Origin: Liolophura sinensis
Lineage: Eukaryota; Mollusca; Polyplacophora; Chitonida; Chitonidae
Assembly: GCF_032854445.1 (NCBI RefSeq)
Contig: NC_088295.1
Coordinates: 91,195,805-91,259,804 of the forward strand
Direction: 5' to 3'
DNA length: 64,000 bases
Part shown: positions 1 through 11,645 of the stretch, piece after piece
Layout of the letters: each line of letters starts with the position of its first letter
Numbering within the stretch: position 1 is the stretch's first letter
The notes under the pieces: generated by a model
Seen by the model: the letters and a program-made list of their open reading frames with translations, nothing else
What the model was told of the DNA's origin: nothing
The model's database searches: none
Made by a program: the position numbers and the translations under genes

Positions 1-300
<300 letters not shown>

Positions 301-382
301 TATAACTTTTTAATTCGAGGAAGTTGGTTTGTTCGTCATGTTCTGTACTAATTTATTTTATTGCTGCAACTCAAGTGCAAAG

Positions 383-655
383 GGGGCCTCCGTGGCTCAG
401 TTGGTTAGCGCCCTAGCTCAGCGTAATGACCCAGGGGCCTCTCACCAATGCGGTCGCTTTGAGTTCAAGTCCAGCTTATGCTGGCTTCCTGTCCGTCCTA
501 TGTGGGAAGGTCTGCCAGCAACCTGCAGATGGTCGTGGGTTTGCCCGGGCTCTGCCTGGTTTCCTCCCACCATAATGCTGGCCGCCGTCGTATAAGTGAA
601 ATATTCTTCAGTACGGCGTAAAACACAAAGCAGATAAATAAATAAATAAATAAAT
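383..655 (+). mobile_element. tRNA-derived SINE, family A, full length
   Basis: The head GGCCTCCGTGGCTCAGTTGG resembles a tRNA A box, and GAGTTCAAGTCCAGC resembles a B box. A conserved body follows (GGTTTCCTCCCACCATAATG), then GTACGGCGTAAAACAC and an (AATA)n tail. This copy is a good reference for the other family A copies in the window. The central body looks like the conserved domain reported for molluscan SINEs (Nin-DC type), but that assignment is from memory and was not tested. Confidence 0.9.
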
Positions 656-2544
656 CAAAGTGGAAAGTGTGTATTAAGCCGGGTAGGATGTAGTCAGTCT
701 GTTAATGAGCGATATGTACCGCCTCCAGACATGCCAGAAGAGGGCCCAGCCGAGCGACGCAACCAGAGCTCGCGGGATGTGAGGATTTATAGCTGTTAGG
801 TAAAGGTGCATGTTTACCGAGACGTGGACTGCTGCTCATACAATGAGACACATTGTATCGTATCGACACATAAACATCTTACCTCACCCATTCCGTAAAT
901 ACACACATCTCAAAGCCGAGCAGAACAACCGCGACATTATGTTTTATTACCGTGCAGCACTTTCTCATCATGACGGCTCTGAAAAACAACTCTGAATTTT
1001 TATAACAGTTTCGCATAGATAAGTGAGTCCTACACTTTCATAACGACTTCATGTACAATTTTCAGCTGAAATTCATTTTTCTTTTATTAGGATCGATTCA
1101 TCCACGTTACAGGTCCACTTAAGAGCTGTTTAGTGAAGTTTGATTAATTTAGTATTTTTAAGCTGACCAACCTCTGAATACACAGAAATATAAAAATCGT
1201 CAGCAAGGCTGGCACATATATGTATTATGTTTGTCCAGCATGAGCTGGTTGTTATGTGTCTATCTGTATATTATGTTCCGCTATTTTCAGATGGGCCTAT
1301 ACTGGCTTTACAATTCATCACATGTTACTTCATGTTAATAAAATCGATTTAACTCAATTGCCTCTGTTGAGGAGTAGTCAGGCCATCACAGCACGCACCG
1401 GAAACTTTCTGCATCTAATATCAACGAAAGCATGAAAATATTGGAACAAAGGAAACTAAAACATTGGACTGTACGCATCATCTCCACACAAATGTGCCGG
1501 AGTTAAAAATGGGCTTACAGGAGAAAGTAAGATGAATGACGACGAGAAGACAAAACGTGACAAGTTCTCAGCAGAAATCATCACGAACTTCAGTTCCCAG
1601 AAGTGAGTGCTTAGACATTGTCTAAGATCATGCCATACACGTTCCAAAGGGACTTATTACCTGTTGGACAACTGACAATCAGAAGTCTCTATATATAGAC
1701 CACATGAAACGAGATTTTGTACATGGGAAAAAGTTATCATGCCGTAAATGCTTATTATGTAATAAGTATATCAAATTGGGAAAATGTATCAGATAGAAAT
1801 CAACACTTGAATATTAATCTGTGTTATAAAAAGTTTAATGCGTGTGTGGTGTTTTATTACGTAATCATGGGCCTTTGCAAAAACAGATGGTTGGGTTTGT
1901 TCGATGCTAGACGCCCAAACAGTCTCTGTTTTCTTCTTTTTTGGAATGTAGAGCAGACACAAGAGAGAAATGCTCTTACCCAATAATTGTGAAGTGAGGG
2001 AATCAGTCGTGGTGTACGTCTACTTCGTGGCATTCATCCGCGCCATCCGTTAATAATCGTGAGTATGTCTGTGTGAACCAGTTTCTCCTGAATCAGCTGG
2101 ACCAACAAGAAGTCTTTATTGCATAACTCGTGAGGCAAGAATGCTATTTGGTTTTTATTGGAATATATTTCACAGTCCTGATCCGTCATGAATATTTATT
2201 TTAAGCATATACAATGGTACTGAAGCCTCAAAGTTCATCTTAGCCTTAAAAAAGATTGAATATGAACACTGTTCAGAACAGATTGGGATATTGATTTGTG
2301 AGCAACTCTCTGTTCTCGCAGGTCTTAATAGAATACTAGATGGCCGCCGTCACACGAACGTTCCAAGAAACGGGCTATAATTAACTCTGCACAACAATAC
2401 AATAAGAGCAGGACATGCTTCACGTAAACATATATCTGCCGCAGGGTTCACATTTTAATTAATATTGTACTCCTTAGGTAACACAGGAAAAACGCCGAAC
2501 ACAGCTTTATAACTCAAGTTGAGCATGTGTTTGCATATGGCATC
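656..2544. other. Intergenic, no supported feature
   Basis: AT-rich single-copy-looking sequence. Only short open frames without recognisable domains are present on either strand. No RNA gene seen. Confidence 0.6.
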
Positions 2545-3215
2545 GTCGTCCGTAAACAGCACTATATGTGGTAATGTTATCAGTAACAGAACTATATGTG
2601 GTATTGTCATCAGTAAACAGCAGTATATGTGTTATAGTCATCAGTAAACAGCAGAAAATGTGGCATCGCTATCAGTACACATCAGTACTATGTGTGGTAC
2701 TGTCATCAGTAAACAGTAGTATATGTGTTATAGTCATTAGTAAACAGTAGTTTATGTGGCATCGTCATCAGTAAACAGCAGTATATGTGATATCTTAACA
2801 GATAAACAGCGGTATATGAGGTATCGTCATCAAAAAACAGGAGTATTTGTGGCATCGTCATCAGTAAACAGCAGTGTATATGATATCTTAACAGATAAAC
2901 AGCAGTGTATGAGGTATTGTCATCAATAAACAGCATTATATGTGGTATCGATCATCAGTAAACAGGAGCATATGTGTTGTCGTCATCAGTAAATAGCAGT
3001 AAATGTGACATCGTCATCAGTAAACATCAGTATTAGTGGTACTGTGATCAGTAAACAGCAGTATTTGTAGCATCTTTATCAGTAAACAGTAGTATATGTG
3101 GTATGGTCATCAGTAAACAGTAGTATAGGTGTCATGGTCATCAGTAACCAGCAGTAAATGTGACATCGTCATCAGTAAACAGCAGTGTACGGTAAACAGC
3201 AGTAAAAATTAACCG
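2545..3215. repeat. 31-bp minisatellite, left part
   Basis: About 20 diverged copies of a 31-bp unit centred on CATCAGTAAACAGCAGTATA, with TGTGGTATCGT completing it. The same unit resumes at 5310, so this is one array split by a LINE. Short open frames inside it are by-products of the repeat. Confidence 0.93.
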
Positions 3216-3224
3216 TATGGTTTT

Positions 3225-5305
3225 TGTGTATATATTGTGGCTCTTTTACAAATCGGCTTTTCACTGTTTTTGTATTCGTTAGGCATTTTTTAAATGTATT
3301 ACTTCTCTATGTGTACCTTACACCTATAATTAACACTCATCCTGGTTTTTTCATGTGGAATAATTGTACAGAATCACTCGCACATTACTCAACTAAATAT
3401 GGATAATGACACAGACTCTTCTATGTCTGTTCCACCTCACAATTTATTCCCCCACCTGCCATTCCATGACGTTCCCTAGATAACACGTACTTCATCATCA
3501 AATGTCTCGTCCACTGTCCCAACATATAATCTTGATATTATTGACCAGATGTAATTCAATCCAATTGAAATGAATGACTATGATGCATCTAAAACACATA
3601 TTGATGACAACGAACATGAAATTGCCTCTTGAGGTAATTTAGACTCTCACCTGCCCAACTACTATAGCCCTAAAAGTTTTACTCAACATCTAGTAACCAT
3701 CGATTATGATAATCGATATAAGTTTTCAACCTTTCATTTCAATGCCCGTAGCTTAAAAAAACTTTGACGAAATTACATGCTTTATCCATTTGGATACTTG
3801 GACACTTGGAAAGTATTGAATGATCTAATGGGACGTGATAAATGGCTTTGATGGCTTATCTGTTTCGGATAAAAGTGTCATTTCCAATAGATTTAATGAC
3901 TTTTTTTTCGACTATTGCTTCCAGTCTTGATGCTAAGATACCCCCAAGCCCTAAACATTTTTCAGATTTTCTAGGTGAGCCTGTAGAAGAAAATTTTCAA
4001 TTTCCTCCTGTCTCGCCTGGTCTTGTTGAAACTACTATACACAGTCTAAAGTCATCAGCTCCAGGCTTAGATGACATTAGCATGTCTGATCTCAAACTTG
4101 CTGCAAAAATTTTTTCAACTCCCCTTGCACATATAGTTAATTTGTCTCTTATGTCGGGTTGTATGCCGTCTACGTTGAAATCTGCAAAAATTACTCCAAT
4201 TTTTAAATGTGGTGACGCCAATGACATCACAACCTACCGCCCTATCTCGGTATTACATAGTCTGAGCAAAACAATGGAAAAAATAGTTGTAAACATGATG
4301 AATGATTTTCTGACAACCAATGACATCATTTCGCCCAAACAATTTGGTTTTAGAACTGGGCACTCTACTACCCACGCGGCGCGCACTCTACACAACTACC
4401 TCGTTTGTTGCCAAAGACGCCAAGCAACATTCTGTCGTGTCTTTCCTTGACCTGTCAAAAGCTTTTGACACTGTCAACCACAAAAACTCGAATACTATGA
4501 GTTCTGAGCTCACAGCGCTCAGTGGTTCGAGAGCTATCTATCTGGGCGATCCCAATCAGTTCACTTTGAGGGAAATAGATGTATGTCAGAAGACCGTACG
4601 GTAAATTGTCCTGTTCCCCGGGGCTCCATTCTCGGTCCTGTATTATATTTATTGTACATTCATGACATCACAGCATCATCAGATTTTCTGGATTTTACAT
4701 TATTTGCTGATGATACAAGTGTCTGTACTTATGTGCCTACAAGCGCCGAGGCTGTATCCACTATGTCTGTAGAGTTGCATAAAATTCCCGATTGGCTGAC
4801 AGCTAACCGCTTGTCCCTTAATATTTAGTTAAAATATTTAATATTAGTTATATTTTGCATGGCGTTGAAATAGCTAGCCTTAATGAACACAAGTTCTAGG
4901 GAGTTTATTTTAATTCAAGGCTGTCTTGGACATCTCACATTAACTTTATTAGTAAGAAGGTATCCAGAAATATTGGCATCATCAAACACATTCGTGTAAA
5001 TGTCAACAAAAACACACTGCTTATTTTGTACTACTCTCTGATATTCCTTTATCTTTCCTGTGCAAATGTTTTATGGGGTAACACATACATGAGTCATCTC
5101 CATCCCTTAGGAATTCTTCAGAAACGCATCATCCGCCTCATCACTTTCTGACAAAGCCTGGATCATGCGGGTCCAATATTTAAGAACCTCAAAATCCTCC
5201 CACTTGCACAAATACACAGATACTCATGCTTGCTACTCGCACATAAATTCACCCACCAGTCACCCTCTCTTCCTCGCAAATTTTAACAGCTGTTCAAAAG
5301 ACAAT
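3225..5305 (+). mobile_element. Decayed Jockey/CR1-type LINE inserted in the minisatellite
   Basis: Non-LTR retrotransposon copying itself through a reverse transcriptase. About 3400-3770 encodes remnants of the region before the endonuclease, ending in the start of an APE domain (FHFNARSLKK at about 3737). Most of the endonuclease is missing, because reverse transcriptase sequence begins by about 3850. Visible RT blocks are PGLDDIS, YRPISVLHSLSKTMEKI, QFGFRTGHSTTHAA, FLDLSKAFDTVNHK, RGSILGPVLYLLYIHDI and the catalytic FADD at about 4707. The C-terminal part (SRLSWTSHINFISKK, LGILQKRIIRLIT) runs to about 5300. RT sequence is spread over at least three frames with several stops, so it cannot encode a working protein. 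Clade assignment within the Jockey/CR1 group is uncertain. Confidence 0.9.
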
Positions 5306-5309
5306 CTGA

Positions 5310-7390
5310 CAGTAAACAGCAGTACATATGGCATCGTCATCAGTCAGCAGCAGTATATGTTGTATCGTCATCCTTAAGTAGTAGTATATGTGGTATCTCG
5401 ATGAGTAAACAGGAGTTTATCTGGTATCGCCATCACTAACAGTACTAAATGTGGTATTGTCATCAGTAAACACTAGTGTATGTGCTATCTTCATCAGTAA
5501 ACAGTAGTATATGTGGTATCTCATGGGTAAACAGCAGTTTATCTGGCATCGCCATAACTAAACAGTACTAAATGTGGTATTATCCTCAGTAAACAGTAGT
5601 GTATCCGCTATCTTTATCAGTAAACAGTAGTATATGTGGCACCGTTATCAGTAAACAGCAGTAAATGTGCCATCGTCATCAGTAAACAGCAGCAAATGTG
5701 GCATCGTTATCAGTAAATAGTAGAATATGTATTATCTTCATAAGTAAACAGCGGTAAATGAGGCATCGTAGTATATGTAGTATGGTAATCAGTAAACAGT
5801 ACTAAGCCTACGTGGGGTATCACCATCAGTAAGCAGTAGTATATCTGGTATTGTAATCAGCAAACAGAAGTATATGTGGTATCAGAAAAAAGTAGCATAT
5901 GTAAAATTGGCATCAGTAAATAGTAGTATATGTAGGGTTGTCATTAGTACACAGCAGTAAATGTGGCATCCTAATCGATAAACAGCAGTATATGAGGTAT
6001 CGTCATCAATAAACAAGTCAACAGTAAAAAGTAATATATCTGGCATCGTCATCATTTAAGTGCAGTAAATGTGGCATCGTCATCAGTAATCAGCAGTATT
6101 AGTGATATTGTCATCAGTAAACAGCTCTGTGCGTGGTATTGTCATCAGTAAACAGTAGGTTATGTGGCATCTTTATCTGTAAACATGAGTATATGTGGTA
6201 TCGTCATCAGTAAACCGTAGTATATGTGGCATTGTCATCAGTAAACAGTAGTATATGTGGCATTGTCATCAGTAAACAGTAGTATATGTGGCATATTTAT
6301 CAGTAAAAAGTAGTATATGTGGCATCGTCCTCAGTAAACAGTACTACATGTGGTATCGTCAGTAGTAAACTGTGGTATATGTGGCATCGTTATTGGTAAA
6401 CCAGAGTATATGTGATATTGTCATCAGTAAACAGCAGCATATGTGAGATCTTTATCAGTAGGCAGCGGTATAAGTGGTATCTTCATCAGTAGACAGCAGT
6501 ATGTGTGGTATAGTTATCAGTGTTCAGGAGTTTCTGTGGCACCATTATTATCAGTAAACAGTAGTATATGTGGTATTGTGATCAGTAAACCGGTCAGTTA
6601 TTTGATTGGTGTTTTACGCCGTACTAGAGAATATTTCACTTATGGTGGTATGGTATAGTGGGTGGAAACCGGGCAGCGCCTGGGGGAAACCCACGGCCAT
6701 CCGCAGACTGCTGGCAAACATTCCCACGTACGGCCGCGGAGGAAGCCAGCATGAGCTGGACTTGAACTCACAGCGACCGCATTGGTGAGAGACTCCTGGG
6801 TCATTACGCTGCGCTAGCGAGCTAACCAACTGAACCACGGAGGCCCCGGGGTATTTGTGGTATAGTCATCAGCAAACGGTAGTATATGTGGCATTGTCAT
6901 CACTGAACAGCAGTAAAGGTGGCATCGTCAAGAGTAAACAGCAGTTTATTTGGCATCTTAATCAGAAAACAGGAGTATATGTGGTATTGTCATCAGTATT
7001 CAGCAGTATATGTTGTAAGGTCATCGGTAAACAGCAGTATATGTAGCTTCGCCTTAGTAAAGAGCAAAATATGTGATATTCTCATTGGTGAAAGGTAGTA
7101 TATGAGACATTGCCATAAGTAAACTGTAGTATATGTCGTATCGTCATCAGTAAACAACAGTATAGGTGGTATCTTCAGTAAACAGCAGTATATGTTGTAA
7201 GGTCATCGGTAAACAGCAGAAAAAGGTGGTATCGTCAAAAGTAAACAGCAGTTTATGTAGCATCTTCATCAGAAAACAGCAGTATATGTGGTATTATCAT
7301 TAGTATACAGTAGTATATCTTGTATCGTCATCGGTAAACAGCAGTATATGTGGTATCATCAGTAAGCAGGAGTACATGTAGTATCTTAAA
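5310..7390. repeat. 31-bp minisatellite, right part
   Basis: Continuation of the array at 2545-3215 with the same unit core (CATCAGTAAACAGCAGTATA). It is interrupted by a SINE at about 6596-6846. Copies differ by substitutions and small indels, so the array is not recently homogenised. Confidence 0.93.
6596..6846 (-). mobile_element. Family A SINE inserted in the 31-bp array
   Basis: Reverse orientation. The tail end TTTGATTGGTGTTTTACGCC is at the left, and the tRNA-like head (complement of CTCCGTGGTTCAGTTGGTTA) is at the right. Minisatellite copies flank both ends, so the insertion post-dates the array. Confidence 0.9.
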
Positions 7391-7911
7391 TACTGTAGAA
7401 AGTCCTATCATAATTAATATCGTTTGAAAGCTAGGTGAATTAGAAGTGCAAGCTAATTTCTTGTAGATTTCAAAGCCGTGTGAAATATAAAATAGATCTT
7501 AGCTTAAAAAATAGACCAGAGCTGAACATCTACGGGTGATAGAAAAAACAACAAATAAAATACATGGAGCGAAAAGAAAACTGGCGCGTACACATAAAGT
7601 TTCACGTGCGCTGAAGACCCAACCCACAGGAGCCCAAGCACATGTATAGCCTACTTGAAAGGTGGTATGGATGGAAAGAATGCGCATTGATATTGGGAAC
7701 CAATCAGATGCCTGGGAACGTTCTGATGGAATTTTGTAACGTTCTGAGTGTTATGTAAGTAATGGAAAGCATGACGTCTTCTAGTAATGTCATCTATTAA
7801 TAAACATTTGGCCGCTCAGTACATTAAAGAGAAAGGTTTTGTTTTTTATTAACAATGACCCAAGTGCAGCTAAGAGGATGCGTGGTTCTAATTATGTAAC
7901 TATTCACGGAG
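7391..7911. other. Upstream region of carbonic anhydrase gene A
   Basis: Single-copy-looking sequence between the minisatellite and the gene A promoter. No coding feature is supported. Confidence 0.5.
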
Positions 7912-7919
7912 GATAAAAG
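7912..7919 (+). promoter_or_regulatory. TATA-like box of carbonic anhydrase gene A
   Basis: GATAAAAG, one mismatch from TATAAAAG, lies 117 bp before the start codon. The TATA element of gene B lies 118 bp before its start codon. The matched spacing supports both as promoters, with transcription starting near 7940. Confidence 0.55.
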
Positions 7920-7969
7920 GAGCTGTAGTGGTTTGAGATGGTTAGTGGATGTCACCATTGTCCGTGTCC

Positions 7970-8028
7970 TGTCAAACCTCCAGTCATTCAACAAACCAAC
8001 CGTTTAAGAAGTTAGTGGAGGTTTGACA
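7970..8028 (+). promoter_or_regulatory. 5' leader hairpin abutting the start codon of gene A
   Basis: GTCAAACCTCCA at 7971-7982 is the exact reverse complement of TGGAGGTTTGAC at 8016-8027. One further T-A pair (7970/8028) extends the stem to 13 bp, with a 33-nt loop. The right arm ends at the base before the ATG at 8029. If transcription starts near 7940, the whole structure lies in the mRNA leader and could slow scanning or initiation. No equivalent is seen in gene B. Confidence 0.6.
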
Positions 8029-11000
8029 ATGGTTCTTCTGCAGATCCTCACCTTGGCCAACTTTGTCGCCTTGTGTTTCTCAGGGGCAGGTAAATCATGA
8101 CATAGTCAATTGTTTACGGATTCAACCACTAATTTGGTGTTAACATGCCTCTCTCTGCTGTCATTAGCGCGCTAATTAACATCACCACAATGTTAAGAAG
8201 CTTTTGCAAAAGTCAGAACATTATTCCAGCAGTTACATAAAGTTCTTTTCATTTACTCCATTGCTTGTTAATAAATATTATTTTTTCTCCTCTACGTACT
8301 ATCATATTTAGCAATTTTGTTACTTTTTCACTCAGATAATATTACACCACAATAATTAGGTAAAACTGCGAATGTATATGCGATGTACAATGCATTTAAG
8401 GCTCTGTATGTTTTTTTTTGTGTTTCTTGTATTATAAAATCTCTAATCTTAAACATCTCATTATTATTTATTTATTTGATTGGTGTTTGCGCCGTACTCA
8501 GGAATTTTACACTTATAAGACGGCGCCACCATTATGGTGGCTGGGAATCGGGCAGAGCCCTCGGGAAACCCACGACCATCGGCAGGCTGCTTGCAGACCT
8601 TCCCACGTACGGCCGGAGAGGAAGCCAGCATAAGCTTCGGCGAGAGGCTTCTGGGTCATTACGCTGCGCTGGGTCATTATTCAACTGAGCCACGGGCCAT
8701 CGTCGTTGTTATAGTAGGTGTATTGGGGACATCTCATGAAGTTTGTGTGAAGGTTTTCGGCGTCACTTCAATTCATTATTGCTCTGATTCATGATCTGGT
8801 ATGAAAAAAAAATGTTAGGGAGAAAAAACCGGAATTTTCAGCTGTACAGTTTGCCCATTTAGAGAAAAGTTTATCTGTACTTCTTTAAAATGTTCTTCGG
8901 ATCGCCTTTTTACTCTCCATATTGTACGTCTGTAATTGCATTGTACTCCTGCACAAACCAGGATTTTGCTGGTAGACTAAGCATCCCCAAGGCCTGGCCC
9001 CTTTGTACTGTTTTAATGTGATTGTATGTTAAATGTGATGACAACCCAGCGTTTTGAATAATTCTAGACGAGTGACGTCTAATATATTGCAAATAACATC
9101 ATTGCATAGTTTTTTATCCCTAATCCTGCTTAAGCCATGTTTCCGGGCAAGGAGGGGGGTGTGTAATTTGCTACTTTTAAGTATTAAGATGAACAGTTAG
9201 AATAAAAGCTTAACCACCATCAGTGTTCAGTGAATCAGGGAAAACTATTATAGGTATCTTAGTTGTACTTAGAATGCTCTGATCATATATGCCACTAAGA
9301 GTGTTATATTCATTGTAAATTTTGGTGAGAAGGCGTTTGATGTTTGTACGCTACGTGTTACACCCCGGAGAATAAAAAATTATCTTAACTCCGTAACAAA
9401 AGAACTCGGTATGCCGAACTCAAGAATATTTCACTTCTACAACGGCGGCCAGCCCTATGGTGGGAGGAAATCAGGCACAGCCCAGGAGAAACCCACGACC
9501 ATCAGTTTGCTTGCAGACCTTCCCACGTACGTCCGAACGTTACGCTGTGCTATTGTAGTAAAGAATAACATGGTTCTAATCCACATGTTTAACACTTAGA
9601 AAGTACAAGTATATGGTTCTAATCCACATGTTTAATACTTAAGAAGTACAAGTATATGGTTCTAATCCACATGTTTAATACTTAGAAAGTACAAGTATAT
9701 GGTTCTAATCCACATGTTTAATACTTAGGAAGTACAAGTATGTGGTTCTAATCCACATATTTAATACTTAGGAAGTACAAGTATATGGTTAAATCACACA
9801 TGTTTAATACCTAGGAAATACAAGTATATGGTTCTAATCCATATGTTCTAATCCACATGTTTAATACTTAGGAAGTACAAGTATATGGTTCTAATCCACA
9901 TGTTTAACACTTAGGAAGTACAAGTATATGGTTCTAATCCACATGTTTAATACTTAGAAAGTACAAGTATATGGTTCTAATCCACATGTTTAATACTTAG
10001 GAAGTACAAGTATGTGGTTCTAATCCACATGTTTAATACTTAGGAAGTACAAGTATATGGTTCTAATCCACATGTTTAATACTTAGAAAGTACAAGTATA
10101 TGGTTAAAACACACGTTTAATATTTAGAAAGTACAAGTATATGGTTCCACCCCATATCACTCCAGTGACGACGTCATTGTTTTTTTACTACATGTAGTCA
10201 CTGTGAGGTTATAATTTTGAATAATTCGGTTCTTTTTTTCTTTTTTTTCCAGGAAACGGTTTTCGATGGTCTGAAGGTAAGCATCTTCCCTACTTAAAAC
10301 ATCTCCTTAATCATTATACACTTACTTACAACACCTCCTTAATCATTATACACTTACTTACAACACCGCCTTGATCATTTTACACTTACCTACAACATCT
10401 CGTTAATACACCATACGGGAACTAGACTGATTGCTGTTTACCAGTTTTGAATATGCAGTAGTCCAATCACTGGTTTGTATGTATATATGCAATGGGACAT
10501 TCATTTATGAGGGCAAAGGTAATCTAGTTAAGAAACGAAGGTAATTGATGGAAAAGTTCAACTACTGAGTACAAAAAATCCACAAATGATGTATACAAGC
10601 TGTTCCTAACAATACCAAACTTAAAAACACAAATTTTTTTTCACCAAATATACACCAAACAGCTTCGGATCCGAGCACATGGGCCGACGAGTTTAAGTTC
10701 TGTGGGGGCCTAAACCAGTCCCCTGTGGACATCTGTACAGACGATGTTGTGCCCAACCCCACCCTGAATAACTTAGTCTACATCAACTTCGACAAAGAGA
10801 CCAAGGAAGAACTGACACTACTGAACACAGGCGAGCAAGGTACGTTCCCCGTTCAAGGATGACGTGAAATTTTTCCCACTTTCCTTCAAAAGATTAGTTT
10901 TATAAAGACTGCAAACAAGGCGCCTGCCTATTTCGCTCAGCACTTGATGTTTTTTTATGTGAAAAGTTCCAGCATGTACTGAGGCTTAGTAACACAATGA

Positions 11001-11580
11001 GGAAATTATTCTTGATCCGAAAAGTTGTCAAGTGACTTACAAGTACGCTAGGAGTAATGCTGCAATGTATAGTAAATACTTACATACAGCCTAACATAAA
11101 ATGTTAATGCATTTTAATATTGCTAATTATTTAGTCAGACAAGTAATGTAAAGGTTGTGATGCAAAACAACTGGCATCCAGTACATAAGATTCACACGCC
11201 AAAACTATGTTACGTATTTCAGTTCAACTCAGAGGATTTAACAAGGCGCTGTCCATCAAAGAAGGCGGGTTACCAGCTAAACGTTATGTTCTAGAGCAAC
11301 TCCACTTCCACGTAGGAGCCGAGGATGGTAGAGGCTCAGAACACGACGTCAACGGGGAATTTTTTGAGGTTGAGGTAAAGTCTTACTTACAGTTTAATCA
11401 GGAGCATTGGGGATGGTTTTGTTAAATCCTACTCACACGCAGAGCGCACAGGAGGATTGGGTGAATTTTGTATGTATATTCAATACAGTGCTGGTGTAAA
11501 TTCCAGGAAGTAACCTTTACAACCAGCTCTACACCACTTTCACTCAAAAAACATTTTCTGTCGGAACTGCTAAATGACCC

Positions 11581-11645
<65 letters not shown>

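Noticed and set aside
383-470. Possible tRNA gene (GTGGCTCAGTTGGTTAGC with B-box-like sequence)
   Set aside because: No acceptor stem closes, and the same head recurs in front of a common SINE body at many sites, so it is a SINE promoter.
3997-4230. Minus-strand 77-codon open frame
   Set aside because: It is antisense to the LINE reverse transcriptase.
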